Assembly (NCBI GenBank): GCA_018806915.1
Contig: JAGKQI010000088.1
Location: forward strand, 1,426,001 to 1,490,000
Length of the DNA stretch: 64,000 nucleotides
Direction of reading: 5' to 3'
Source: Phytophthora colocasiae
Lineage: Eukaryota > Oomycota > Peronosporomycetes > Peronosporales > Peronosporaceae
Position numbers and translations under genes: made by a program. The notes beneath the pieces are model-generated. The model did no database searches, was not told the origin of the DNA, and was given only the letters and a program-made list of their open reading frames with translations. This document shows positions 29,076 through 37,964 of this stretch, in pieces. The first letter of the stretch is position 1, and each line of letters opens with the position of its first letter.

Positions 29076-31265
29076 ATGTCTGCAAAGGGTGCAAACCCAG
29101 ACGCGCAAGCGTCTTCACGGAAGAAGGCTGCAAAGCCAACTTCCAAGCCAGCCAAGCCTCGCGGCAAGGCTTCGGCACTTCATGAGGCCACCGATGTGGC
29201 CTCCAGGGCTCTTAGCTCGCCCAGCAGCACTGCTGCGACGGCTAGCCCTAGCCAAAGGCGCAGTAGGTCTCCGACCCTACCGCCTGATACTCGACCGAAT
29301 CCTCGGTTCGAGTATAGGGACCATAGTCCCGGTTCCTGGAGTCCTTCCGAACAGGAAGCGACTCTTGTCAGCTACTCGGGCGACGAGAGCGACAACGGCG
29401 ACGCCGAGGGCAAGCCTGCGGCGGGTGCTCCGACCACGGAGGAGCACCATGGAGACAAGGACACCGCGTCCAAGTCTCCCGACAACACCAGCGGCCGTGG
29501 TGGCGACACTACGCCACCACCTGTCAGACATCTGACACTTGCTGAAGGGCGCGAACGCGCCCGGGCCATTCTGGCAGAGGAGAAGGTGCCCAGCACCAAC
29601 TCCAAGAAGCGTCATGCTTCACAGTCTCCTCGTCAAGACATGACAAGGAGAAGGGAGCTCGAAGAGATCTTCGGCCCCGACGACGTCGACGATGACGACG
29701 CCGATGAGGAGGAGGGGATCGTCCGCGAGCCCCAAGAGATCACTAACGATCTCGATGAGCAGCAAGAGCTCTTTCAGGCTGCTCAACAGCCAATGCGCAC
29801 CGCACCAACGGTCGCACGTGAGTCTCATCAACACGATGAGGACTCTGCCCACCAGCGGGGATTCTACCCGCCCGAGCAAGGCTCGGGAGCTGCTGCGTAT
29901 CTCGAGCAGCTCCAGGACCCACGTCCTCTCATAGGGGGTCATACCTCCAAAGGCGCCTATGAGCGGGCCTTGGTTCAGAAAGAACCTCTCTTTCAAGGCA
30001 ACCTCTCTGTTGCCAGGTGCGTGCTTCTAGCACAGCACCGAATTCCTCTCAAGGAATTCACCTCGCTTCGCAAGAAGCCTGAGACTAAGGGTGGTCTCAA
30101 GCCCACATGGGGTTACCCATGGGTTCTCCCAGAGAACACTGCGTCGTGGGTCGACGCTGAGGACCTCTTCTGGCAATGGGTCCGGTTGACAGTTAAGTCA
30201 ACCCAGGAGTACAACAAACTCCGTGACGAAGATCACCTGGAGGACATCCTCCGCCTCCGGGACCTTCGTGTCCAGTTTGCCCACCTCGTAGGCAAACGTC
30301 AGCTCCATCATCAGATGGAGCGACTGAGAACTGAGTCTCAGTCCAGCGCTCACAATGAGCGCGGGTATGGAACACATATACCTGTGTTCCAACCCCGTTC
30401 AGCGGCTAAGAAGCCGTGGACTACTTACGAGGCTGCCGACGTGCCTCTTCCCAGCACGCGACAGCCTTTGGGCAGTCAACCTGGAGCCGCTCAATCGGCT
30501 CCCAGGTACTCTGCGACGCAGGGTACCCGCGCCACTTCACTCGGAGCTGGCGCTTCCCACCGCGACGCCGCTCCTGGAGAACCCGCTCCACATGGTAGTG
30601 GCGTTCTCCGTTCCAGTCAAGCAAAGCCGGAGGAGGCCTCGCTCGACTGCTCTTTCGAGCCGTCCCCGACGTTGGGGACTCAGAGGCCTTCGACTGGGCC
30701 TCTTGTCCAACTTGTTGCTGAGCAACAGGAGGAGATCCGTCTCCTCCGAGCGCGTGTCCTTGCGCTTGAGGGTGCTCTTGGTCTTGAGCATGGCGGCCAA
30801 GCTGCCCCTGCAGCCGACCTGCCTGGTGTCTTGCGCCAGTTGGAAGACCTGCGTCTCGCGATGCAGGATCTTCATGGTCGTGTAGACCGTAGTGCCCCTT
30901 CGCGGGCACTTGACTCTCTTCGTCAAGAGGTCTACGACCTTCAGGCGACGATGTCTCGCCGGGAGTCGCAACCGTACGCGTACTCCCAGTCGTCGTTCGA
31001 CTCTCGCCTGGGGCCTACTCGCTTTGGCCCCTCGGTGTATCCACACCGCTCGTACCTTCCACCGGGGTACGGCTTCGCCCCTGGGAGTCACCAAACTCCC
31101 TATTACCTGGGGCGCTCTGCGCCTGACGCTCAACCTCGCGTCGAGGAGGTTCACTCTCCTCCTCGCGGCCGCCTTCAACCTCTTGAGGGGCCGCATGACC
31201 CTGAGGGTCATGGTACCGCTTCAGACGACCCACATAAAACGTCGGGTGGGTCGTCATCGACTTAG
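29076..31265 (+). CDS. Antisense 729-codon ORF within Gypsy-1
   Basis: An unbroken frame from ATG 29076 on the strand opposite to gag-pol. It fills the space between the 3' LTR and the chromodomain and then overlaps the chromodomain and the end of integrase in antisense. The N-terminal 210 residues are basic and Ser/Pro-rich, then acidic (DDVDDDDADEEEG). The middle (about 285-430) looks folded: LVQKEPLFQGNLSVARCVLL, WGYPWVLPENTASWVDAEDLF, LRDLRVQFAHLVGKRQLHHQ. A predicted coiled coil lies at about 550-580 (LVAEQQEEIRLLRARVLALE). I recognise no family. It is the longest intact frame in an element whose own pol is broken, which argues that it is or was translated. It could instead be an open frame forced by the palindromic composition, mainly in the overlapping 3' part. 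Confidence 0.5.
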   Translation: MSAKGANPDAQASSRKKAAKPTSKPAKPRGKASALHEATDVASRALSSPSSTAATASPSQRRSRSPTLPPDTRPNPRFEYRDHSPGSWSPSEQEATLVSYSGDESDNGDAEGKPAAGAPTTEEHHGDKDTASKSPDNTSGRGGDTTPPPVRHLTLAEGRERARAILAEEKVPSTNSKKRHASQSPRQDMTRRRELEEIFGPDDVDDDDADEEEGIVREPQEITNDLDEQQELFQAAQQPMRTAPTVARESHQHDEDSAHQRGFYPPEQGSGAAAYLEQLQDPRPLIGGHTSKGAYERALVQKEPLFQGNLSVARCVLLAQHRIPLKEFTSLRKKPETKGGLKPTWGYPWVLPENTASWVDAEDLFWQWVRLTVKSTQEYNKLRDEDHLEDILRLRDLRVQFAHLVGKRQLHHQMERLRTESQSSAHNERGYGTHIPVFQPRSAAKKPWTTYEAADVPLPSTRQPLGSQPGAAQSAPRYSATQGTRATSLGAGASHRDAAPGEPAPHGSGVLRSSQAKPEEASLDCSFEPSPTLGTQRPSTGPLVQLVAEQQEEIRLLRARVLALEGALGLEHGGQAAPAADLPGVLRQLEDLRLAMQDLHGRVDRSAPSRALDSLRQEVYDLQATMSRRESQPYAYSQSSFDSRLGPTRFGPSVYPHRSYLPPGYGFAPGSHQTPYYLGRSAPDAQPRVEEVHSPPRGRLQPLEGPHDPEGHGTASDDPHKTSGGSSST
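30421..30909 (-). pseudogene. Chromodomain at the end of Gypsy-1 pol
   Basis: The minus frame contains a chromodomain, YHVERVLQERRRGGKRQLRV followed by KWRGYPASQSTWEPIERL, ending at a stop at 30421. Such domains sit at the C-terminus of chromovirus integrases and guide insertion to modified histones. The integrase frame stops at 31015, so the domain is cut off by a frameshift or lies in a long degraded linker. Antisense to the plus-strand ORF. Confidence 0.75.
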
Positions 31266-32490
31266 GCAAGTCGATCGTGTAGGCAGCGCCGTGCCTACTC
31301 AGGACCTTGAAGGGTCCAATGAAGCGATGCTTCAACTTGTTGCTCACCGTGGAGCTAACAGTGTTAAGAGGTAGGTTCCTAGTGTCGAGTAGCACTAAGT
31401 CACCCACATTAAATACACTTAAGTTTCCTCTCCCATGTTGGTCTGAGTACTCCTTTTGCTTGTCCTGTGCGAGTGCCATTGCATCTCGCACCCGGCTGAT
31501 CACATTCAGCCTGTTGCCGACAAATGTCGACAACTTCTTCCGCAACGCGGCTGGTTCCACACCGGAAACCTGGGAGGAAAGCTCTTTCCGAGCCTCTCCC
31601 CCACTTACTCTCGAAGCCGCGGTGCCCCCACCCAGTGTGAGCGGCACCTGGGGGTTCCGAAGCCCGTTCAAGTAGAACGGCGTGAACCCCGTTGACGCGT
31701 GTACCGCGTTGTTGAGTGCAAACTCAACCATAGGCAGCTGCGCTGACCAAGAGTGCGGCGCCTCAGCGCAAACACTGCGCAGCACGTCCTCAACCACTCG
31801 GTTGACGCGCTCAGTCTGACCATCGGTCTGCGGATGGTCCGCTGTTGACATCGTCAACCGTGTTCCAAGCAATTGGAACAGCGTTTTCCAAAACGCAGCG
31901 GTAAACCGCGGGTCGCGGTCAGAGACAACAGTCTCAGGCAACCCGTGATAGCGGAAGACGCTATCAAGGAACAACTTCGCAGTTTGTTCCCGGTAATGGT
32001 CTCAGAGACCGGAGCAAGATGCACCATCTTGCTCAACCGGCATACAAACACCACAATGCCGGTGTTCTTCTGGTCATCGGCCGGAAGGCCGAAGACAAAG
32101 TCGAGACTCATCGACTTCCAGCAGTCCAGTGGGACTGGCAGGCTCTGCAGCGGAGCCGACGCGTGCCCCGCAGGCTTCACGCGCTGACATGTTTCACATG
32201 TCTTGATGTATGGCCACCCACATGTACATGTGGGCCCACCAAAACATCAGAGAGACCCCATGATAGGTCTTCTCTCGGCCCAAGTGGCCACTCGAAGGCA
32301 CATCGTGTGCCTCGTGAAGTATATCATACTTCAGATCCTCGTCGTTCGGAACAACGACCCGCGGAGGATCCCCGGGCTCCACCCGATAGTGGAGCAGGCC
32401 ATCGGCCCACTCATAGCGGTGGAGCCGTGCCCGCTGTCGAGGCGTAAGCCATTCGACCTTGGCATCCGTGCCAGCGGACAAATACCGCAC
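31015..32490 (-). pseudogene. Gypsy-1 integrase, in three frames
   Basis: The zinc-binding N-terminal part is at 32490-32194 (YDILHEAHDVPSSGHLGREK). The catalytic core begins at 32180-31975 (CWKSMSLDFVFGLP, with the first Asp) and continues in another frame at 31974-31015 (VVSDRDPRFTAAFWKTLF with the second Asp; HPQTDGQTERVNRVVED with the Glu). A C-terminal GPY/F-like part follows (LKHRFIGPFKVLSRHGAAYT). The DDE triad is present, but frameshifts near 32195 and 31975 break the protein. Confidence 0.88.
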
Positions 32491-33035
32491 AATAGGGGCG
32501 AGGCGTCATCGTCCCGATACGCCAAGCGTATTCGATCGTAAAGATCCGTCGTGGCCCGACTAATATGAGCGAACTCATAGTCGGGCCTGCGCGACAAAGC
32601 GTCGACAAGCGTGTTGAGCTTGCCAGGCTTGTATTCAACGCGGAAGTTATACTCCGCGAAGAATGACAGCCAACGCGCCATCCGCTGCGATAAGTGCGGC
32701 GTATGGATGGCTGTCCGCAAGGACGCGTGGTCCGTATAGACCACAAAGGGCCTTGAGCCCAGAAGATGCACCCTGAACTTGACAAGGGCATACTTCATCG
32801 ACAAGAGTTCCTTGTCGTGAACGGGATAATTCCGTTCGGCAGCCTTCAGCTGCCTGGACTGGAACGAGATCACCCTATCTCGTCCCTCATCGTCCTGTTG
32901 CAATAGCGCACAGCCAATTGCATAGTCGGAAGCGTCACAGACAACGCTAAACGACTTGGCATCGTCCGGCAACGCCAGGACGGGCGCGCATTGCAAGCTC
33001 GCCTTGATGCTATCAAAAGCATCCTGGTGCTGGCG
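32331..33035 (-). pseudogene. Gypsy-1 RNase H
   Basis: This is the same frame as reverse transcriptase, after an in-frame TAG at 33036-33038. It contains SVVCDASDYAIGCALLQQD, YPVHDKELLSMKYALVKFR and YTDHASLRT, the RNase H motifs of Ty3/gypsy elements, then the tether part LSRRPDYEFAHI. The frame is lost near 32490. Confidence 0.88.
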
Positions 33036-34946
33036 CTACCAGCACCACTCGGCCTCCTTCTTCAGAAGGTCCGACAAAGGCTTTGCGAGTCCCGCATAGC
33101 CAGCACTGTACTTGTGCAAGTAGTTGGCTAAGCCCAACCACTTCCTCAGGTCCTTCTGTGACCGAGGAACAGGCCATGCCGCAATGGCTTTGACCTTGTC
33201 AGGATCCGCTCGGACCCCGACGCTGCTGACGAAGCAGCCGAGGACCTTAATCTCCTCAGCTGCGAAGACGCACTTGTCGATGTTGGCATAGAGCTTGTTA
33301 GCTCTCATGACCTCAAACACTCGACGGAGGTGCTCTCGATGCACCTCTATAGCCGTCTTGCCTCCCTCGGCACGGCTATGGACGAATATATCGTCAAAGT
33401 ACGTCTGCGTGAACGCACGCAAAGGTCTAAACAACTGTGTGACCAAGCGATTGAAGGTCGCTGGTGCGTTGGATAGACCTTGTGGCATTACCAGCCACTC
33501 CCAGAGCATACCGCTCGGCGTGCTCACGGCCGTGAGCGGGATATCACACTCCCGCATCATGATCTGGTAGTATCCATCCACCAGATCCAGCGCGCTATAC
33601 AGCGTGCAGCCGGCCATGTTGTTCAACAACACATCCTTGCGAGGGATCGGCGTCTGTGCTGGCACAGTCGCGCTGTTCAGCTTATTGTAAGCATGAACCA
33701 GACGCCACTTCCCGTTCGGCTTGCGAACGCAGAAGGTTGGCGTCGAGTGCGGGGACTTCGATTCCCGCACCATTCCCGCTTTCGCCTTAGCGGCGAAGAA
33801 CGCGTCAATGACGTCGCTCTGCTCTCGGGGCAGGGGCCATTGACGCGTGACACAATACTTTGTGCCTGGCACGAGATCAATCTCGTGCCTGATCCCTCGG
33901 TCTGGTGGGAGCTTTGAGGGTGGGTCCTTGGACACCACGTCCTCAAACTCCTTCACTAAAGGATACAGCGGATCCTTTGGATTCTTCAGAATCTCTGAGC
34001 CCGTGCGCGACGCACGTTGCTTCCGGAACTCCTCCAGGACGTCTTCGTCCATCACTGAGGAGGAGTTCAACTCCTCTGGAGTGGGCTCCGGCCTAAGGAG
34101 AACCATCTCCGATATCTCCCCGGCCTTCAACTCGGCCAGGAAGTCCTCCATCGCGACTTCCTCGAGGTTCAATAGCTCTGATACCTCAGGCAGGGGTGCC
34201 AACTCGATGGCCCCCGCCTTCACGCGATGCCCGGTCACGCCGTCGAAGATGTGATAGCATTCTTCGACCGACTGTGACCTAGGAGCCTTTAGCTCCTGTC
34301 CCAAGTCCTCGTGGACCTCTTCGGGATGGTATTCTACCAACCCCGGCTTACGACCATGGCGTGGGGTTAACTTACCCACGCCAGGTGATGCCACTACGAT
34401 GGCATCACGAGCCCTCATGGCTCCGTGCGGAACTGCGTTACCCGCATCGGAAGCACCCTTGGTGTCTTCCTGATCAGTTATGGTCTGAGCGACCTTGCGT
34501 GGAACTACTTCTCTCACGCCTGGTGATGCCACTACTTCGGCATCACGAGCCCTCGTGGCTCCATGCGGAACTCTTTGATCCGCTTGTGGACCTAAGTTAC
34601 CCACCTGGTTAGTGCTCTCGGGCACTACCACAGTCGCAGCCTGTACGTCGCTGCGACTTCGTGCGTGGGGCCCTGCTATCGTTGCAGACCCACACGTAGG
34701 GCAAGGGCCTCCGCCCGTTGCCCCGGCCATCCATGGCCCACGATCACTTCTCGTGTGGGGCGATGTAGCACCGACTACACCAGCCCCCAAATACTCCTCG
34801 GACGCTGCCGCGTCCTGGCGGTTCCAGCGAACGCCCTTAGTCCTGACAGAGGTGGGAACATGACTCACCAAAGCTCTGTCAGAGACTGCAGGCCGGCTAG
34901 CCCCAATGGCTTTGCCGCCAATCGATCCAGGGCTCGTGCTTCTCAA
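33036..34946 (-). pseudogene. Gypsy-1 reverse transcriptase, ended by a nonsense codon
   Basis: The frame carries a long spacer with an internal duplication (34380-34580 region: VPHGATRARDAEVVASPGV and VPHGAMRARDAIVVASPGV) and then the polymerase: DRGIRHEIDLVPGTKYCVTR, FCVRKPNGKWRLVHAYNKLN, LDLVDGYYQIMM, the active site YFDDIFVHS, and WLGLANYLHKY. The active site has FDD where YVDD or YIDD is usual in gypsy elements; the two aspartates are kept. The frame stops at TAG 33036-33038, exactly between reverse transcriptase and RNase H. That TAG is in the loop of a 9-bp perfect hairpin. Confidence 0.9.
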
Positions 34947-35244
34947 GCCACGGCATCCCTAGGATCAAGTCGTACTTGTCCATCTCGAGGACAATGAACG
35001 ACTCCACGCTGTCGAAGTCCTCAAACTTCACAGCCAGGTCCACCTGGACCTTTGGTACTTCCACCACCGTACCATCGGCTAGTCGTACGGCGACTAGCCC
35101 ACTTCCCTCGCTCTCACGTAGAGCGTCCTCAAACTTGCCGCGATTCCTTGCGACAGTTTGTCGGCGAGCAAAGTTCTTGCTCGCCCCAGAGTCTATCAAG
35201 ACTCTAAAGGGGTTGTTAAACCCCCGTACACTCGCGTGTACCAC
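34897..35244 (-). pseudogene. Gypsy-1 aspartic protease
   Basis: The frame contains FRVLIDSGASKNFARRQ, with the DSG catalytic motif of retroviral-type proteases, and DLILGMPWLEKHEPWIDWRQ, the usual C-terminal motif. It overlaps the reverse transcriptase frame by 50 bases in a different phase, which could be a frameshift mutation or a programmed shift. Confidence 0.85.
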
Positions 35245-35372
35245 CAGCAGCCCACCGCTGCCCTTCTCCGCTTTGAGAGTCCCAAGACTCTCTGGGGCTA
35301 AGTCTCCACTGCGTGTGCCTCCCGCACCACCCGCATGGGGACTTAGTGTTTCCCCAGTAGGGCGCCCCGCCC

Positions 35373-36413
35373 CTACTGGTCCCCGGAGTTCCCCTGACTC
35401 TTGGGCGCCGGCTTCTTCCAGCGGCCCTTAGAGCCTTGAGGCTTGGAAGACCTCTTCCATTGCCCCCCAGAGGGGCAGACACGTGCGAAGTGTCCGAAAC
35501 GCCCGCACTCGAAACAGCGGATTCGTTTCTGCTCGGCGAGCCCCAAGTCCATAGGGGCTGGTCCCGAGCCTGCTTCATTCCCAGGAGCACTGGCCGACGC
35601 CGTCGTCGGCCCGCTGTGGCCTTGCCACGCAGAGGCAGGAGTCTGAGCCTGTGTATGGCTGTACTCCTCCTGGAGCGCGACTTGAATCGCCTCCTCCATC
35701 GTGTTGACCTGCACGCGGAACAGTTGCGTGCGGGCCGGGCTTACTCTTAAGCCGTCCATGAACACAGTTACTTGGATGTGTTCAGGTAGGGGGTTCCCTA
35801 CCAGAGATGCCGCGAGAACGCGCATCTCTTGGATGTACTCGTGCAGGTCACGTTTCCCTTGCTTGCAGGCTAGGAAGCGTAACCGCTGGCGATACTCATA
35901 GTTCGCCGGGAGGAATGCGGCCCGAAGCTGTTCGCACAGCTGGGCCCAGGATGTAAAACATCCAGGCGACGTCGCTTCGCGCGTGTACGCCCATGTCTTC
36001 GCTCGACCCCCGAGGTTAGACAGCGCGAAAGCGACCCGAAGTCGCTCCACCGAGATGAGAGCCGCCTCCATGGCGAGCTCAACTTCTCGGATCCAGAAGT
36101 GAAGGTTTTCACCTTCTTTCCCTTCATAGGGAAGAACCTTGAGTCTTAAAGGCTTGGGTTGAACCGGCCTCGGTTCAACCACAGGAGCCTCAAAGGTTCC
36201 TCGAACGTGCTCAATGAGCCCACGTTCGTACATGTCGAACGCCGCCACGCGTTCGACCTGCTCGGCCGGCGTCGCCGCCGCCACGCGTTCGACCTGCTCG
36301 GCCGGCGTCGCCGCCGCCAAGCTTCGGAAGGCATCCATCCCAAAGATGCCCGCCATCTTCCGGACCGACTCAAACTGAGAGTCGGTCAAGTGAGGAAACT
36401 CACTTCGATCCAT
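35373..36413 (-). CDS. Gypsy-1 gag
   Basis: 346 residues from ATG 36413. The capsid-like part has FWIREVELAMEAALIS, WAQLCEQLRAAFLP and FLACKQGKRDLHEYIQEM, typical of Ty3/gypsy gag. A CCHC zinc knuckle follows near residues 300-315 (CFECGRFGHFARVC), then a basic tail. A tandem duplication of 39 bases (36242-36318) repeats ATPAEQVERVAA. The frame is intact, unlike pol. Gag builds the cytoplasmic particle and packs the RNA. Confidence 0.9.
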   Translation of the reverse strand: MDRSEFPHLTDSQFESVRKMAGIFGMDAFRSLAAATPAEQVERVAAATPAEQVERVAAFDMYERGLIEHVRGTFEAPVVEPRPVQPKPLRLKVLPYEGKEGENLHFWIREVELAMEAALISVERLRVAFALSNLGGRAKTWAYTREATSPGCFTSWAQLCEQLRAAFLPANYEYRQRLRFLACKQGKRDLHEYIQEMRVLAASLVGNPLPEHIQVTVFMDGLRVSPARTQLFRVQVNTMEEAIQVALQEEYSHTQAQTPASAWQGHSGPTTASASAPGNEAGSGPAPMDLGLAEQKRIRCFECGRFGHFARVCPSGGQWKRSSKPQGSKGRWKKPAPKSQGNSGDQ

Positions 36414-36497
36414 GGTGGCCAACTACTTCTGGCCACAGAGGATTCAGGTAATCAATCTACCCGCGTAGGCGTAGGATTGACTACAAGTGCTACCAAG

Positions 36498-36813
36498 TGT
36501 GACGGGGGTCACACAGCACTTCACACAGAGGAAGGCTTGGAGTATACTAACTCCTAGTGAACGGCAGTTCACTCGGTCCCCAAAGACTTGGGGAGACTAA
36601 CTAAAGATTAGGTAGATTTAAGACTGAATATATTATAGATACTTGTTAGCTTGGCCTGCAATACAAACTAAAAGATATCTATAGTGTAACCTATATAGAA
36701 GGTGATAGGTGGCTGCGGAGCCACCTGCCACGTGTCACCATTATGTGTGACACACCAAATGTATCCACTTCGGAAGAGTGACTAAAGTCACTCTTCAATG
36801 TAACCCCGTTACA
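36498..36813 (-). repeat. Gypsy-1 5' LTR
   Basis: 316 bases, nearly identical to 28577-28894. On the minus strand CTTGGTAGCACTTG follows directly and is the likely primer site (contains TGG); I cannot name the tRNA. Confidence 0.95.
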
Positions 36814-36852
36814 TCCGAAGTCACTTCTTCGGCAAAGGCTCCTTGGATTGAC

Positions 36853-37964
36853 CTAGCAGAGCACAAAGTTTCTCGTGTCGCGCTCCTGCCAGGGGCTTCG
36901 TAAAATGTCGGACGGGTTGTCGTCCGTGTGAACTTTCCACAGGTCCACAGTCTTCTTCGTCGCTTGGTCACGCACGTAGTGCCATCGAAGCTCGATGTGT
37001 CGAGTACGTCTACTATACGTAGGATTAGTCGCCATCACGAAGGCTGGTTGTCAATCCCAAACGTAAAGCTCACCGCTAGTTCCGGGAACACTTCAATTAG
37101 GATGTTTCGTAGACTTTGACCCTCCATGCATGCTTCGCACGCCGCAACGTACTCGGCCTCAGCGGTAGACTGAGCAACAATCGTCTGGCGCCTTGATGCC
37201 CATGATACGGCACCGCCGGCCAGATTCACGACGTAGCCCGAAATACTCTTTCTTGTGTCGGGGTCGTTGCCCCAGTCCGAGTCGCAGTATCCGTCCAGGT
37301 GCAAGTCCTTCTTGTCTTCCTCATCCTTGCTGGTGGAGTACACAATGCCTTGACTCTTTGTTCCAACAAGATACCGCAACAATCGTTTAGCTGCACCAAT
37401 GTGCTGCTGTGTCGGTGCTTGTACGTATCGACTCAACTGTCCGACCACGTACGCAATGTCTGGTCTACTGCATGTAGCTAGGTACATCAGAGAACCAATG
37501 CATTCTCGGTAAGGAAAGTCTCTGCCAAACGCTGGTTTCTGCTTACGACGATCACTTTCATCATCAGTATCCTTCGAAGTAAACCGAGTGTTGGTTTCCA
37601 TCGGAATCCTGCTCGCGTGAGCATCTCCAAAATTGAATCTTTCCAAAACCTCCGTGCAATACTGTGTTTGATGAATCTTCATCGAGGTGGTGTTCTGCTC
37701 CACTTCAACGCCCAAGTACTTATTCAGCAATCCCTGGTCCTTGAGTCCGTAGTCGTTGTCGAGCTTGGTAAACAACTTGACCTTAAACGCTTCGTCCTTT
37801 GTAGCGCAAAGAATGTCGTCTACGTAGATCAGGACTAGCGCAAACTGGCCATCGTGTTTGTAGACATACAGGCAAGGCTCTGTGCTGTTGCGCTCGAAAC
37901 CATAGTCTTTCAACCAACCGTCAAACTCGGAATTCCACTCCCTACCAGATTGCCTCCAGACCAT
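36853..37964 (-). pseudogene. Copia-2 end of reverse transcriptase and RNase H
   Basis: This is the only copy of the true 3' end of Copia-2 pol. After the end of reverse transcriptase (PTQQHIGAAKRLLRYLVGTK) it continues into RNase H: DGYCDSDWGNDPDTRKSISG, WASRRQTIVAQSTAEAEYVA, then GIDNQPS and a shift near 37036 to HIELRWHYVRDQATKKTVDL. The stop at 36853 is 54 bases from the 3' LTR once Gypsy-1 is removed. Domain order confirms Ty1/copia. Confidence 0.88.

Larger units (their letters stand above)
28577..36813 (-). mobile_element. Gypsy-1: chromodomain Ty3/gypsy element rich in hairpins
   Basis: An 8237-bp element with LTRs at 28577-28894 and 36498-36813 and target duplication TCCGA (28572-28576 and 36814-36818), inserted in Copia-2 between RNase H and the 3' LTR. 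Minus-strand order is gag, protease, reverse transcriptase, RNase H, integrase, chromodomain, which makes it a chromovirus-type gypsy. The LTRs differ by one short indel near 28834 (CACATTAAATG against CACCAAATG), so the insertion is young, yet pol has several frameshifts and a nonsense codon. The 2-kb part next to the 3' LTR carries a long ORF on the opposite strand. Short perfect hairpins occur throughout (see findings). Confidence 0.93.

Noticed and set aside
30537..31211. 224-codon minus ORF in Gypsy-1
   Set aside because: Very Arg-rich and out of phase with both integrase and chromodomain; it looks like a composition-driven shadow.
37617..37838. 73-codon plus-strand ORF that recurs in all units (also 71-, 85- and 92-codon ones)
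   Set aside because: These are antisense shadows of the reverse transcriptase and acidic spacer, copied with the tandem units.
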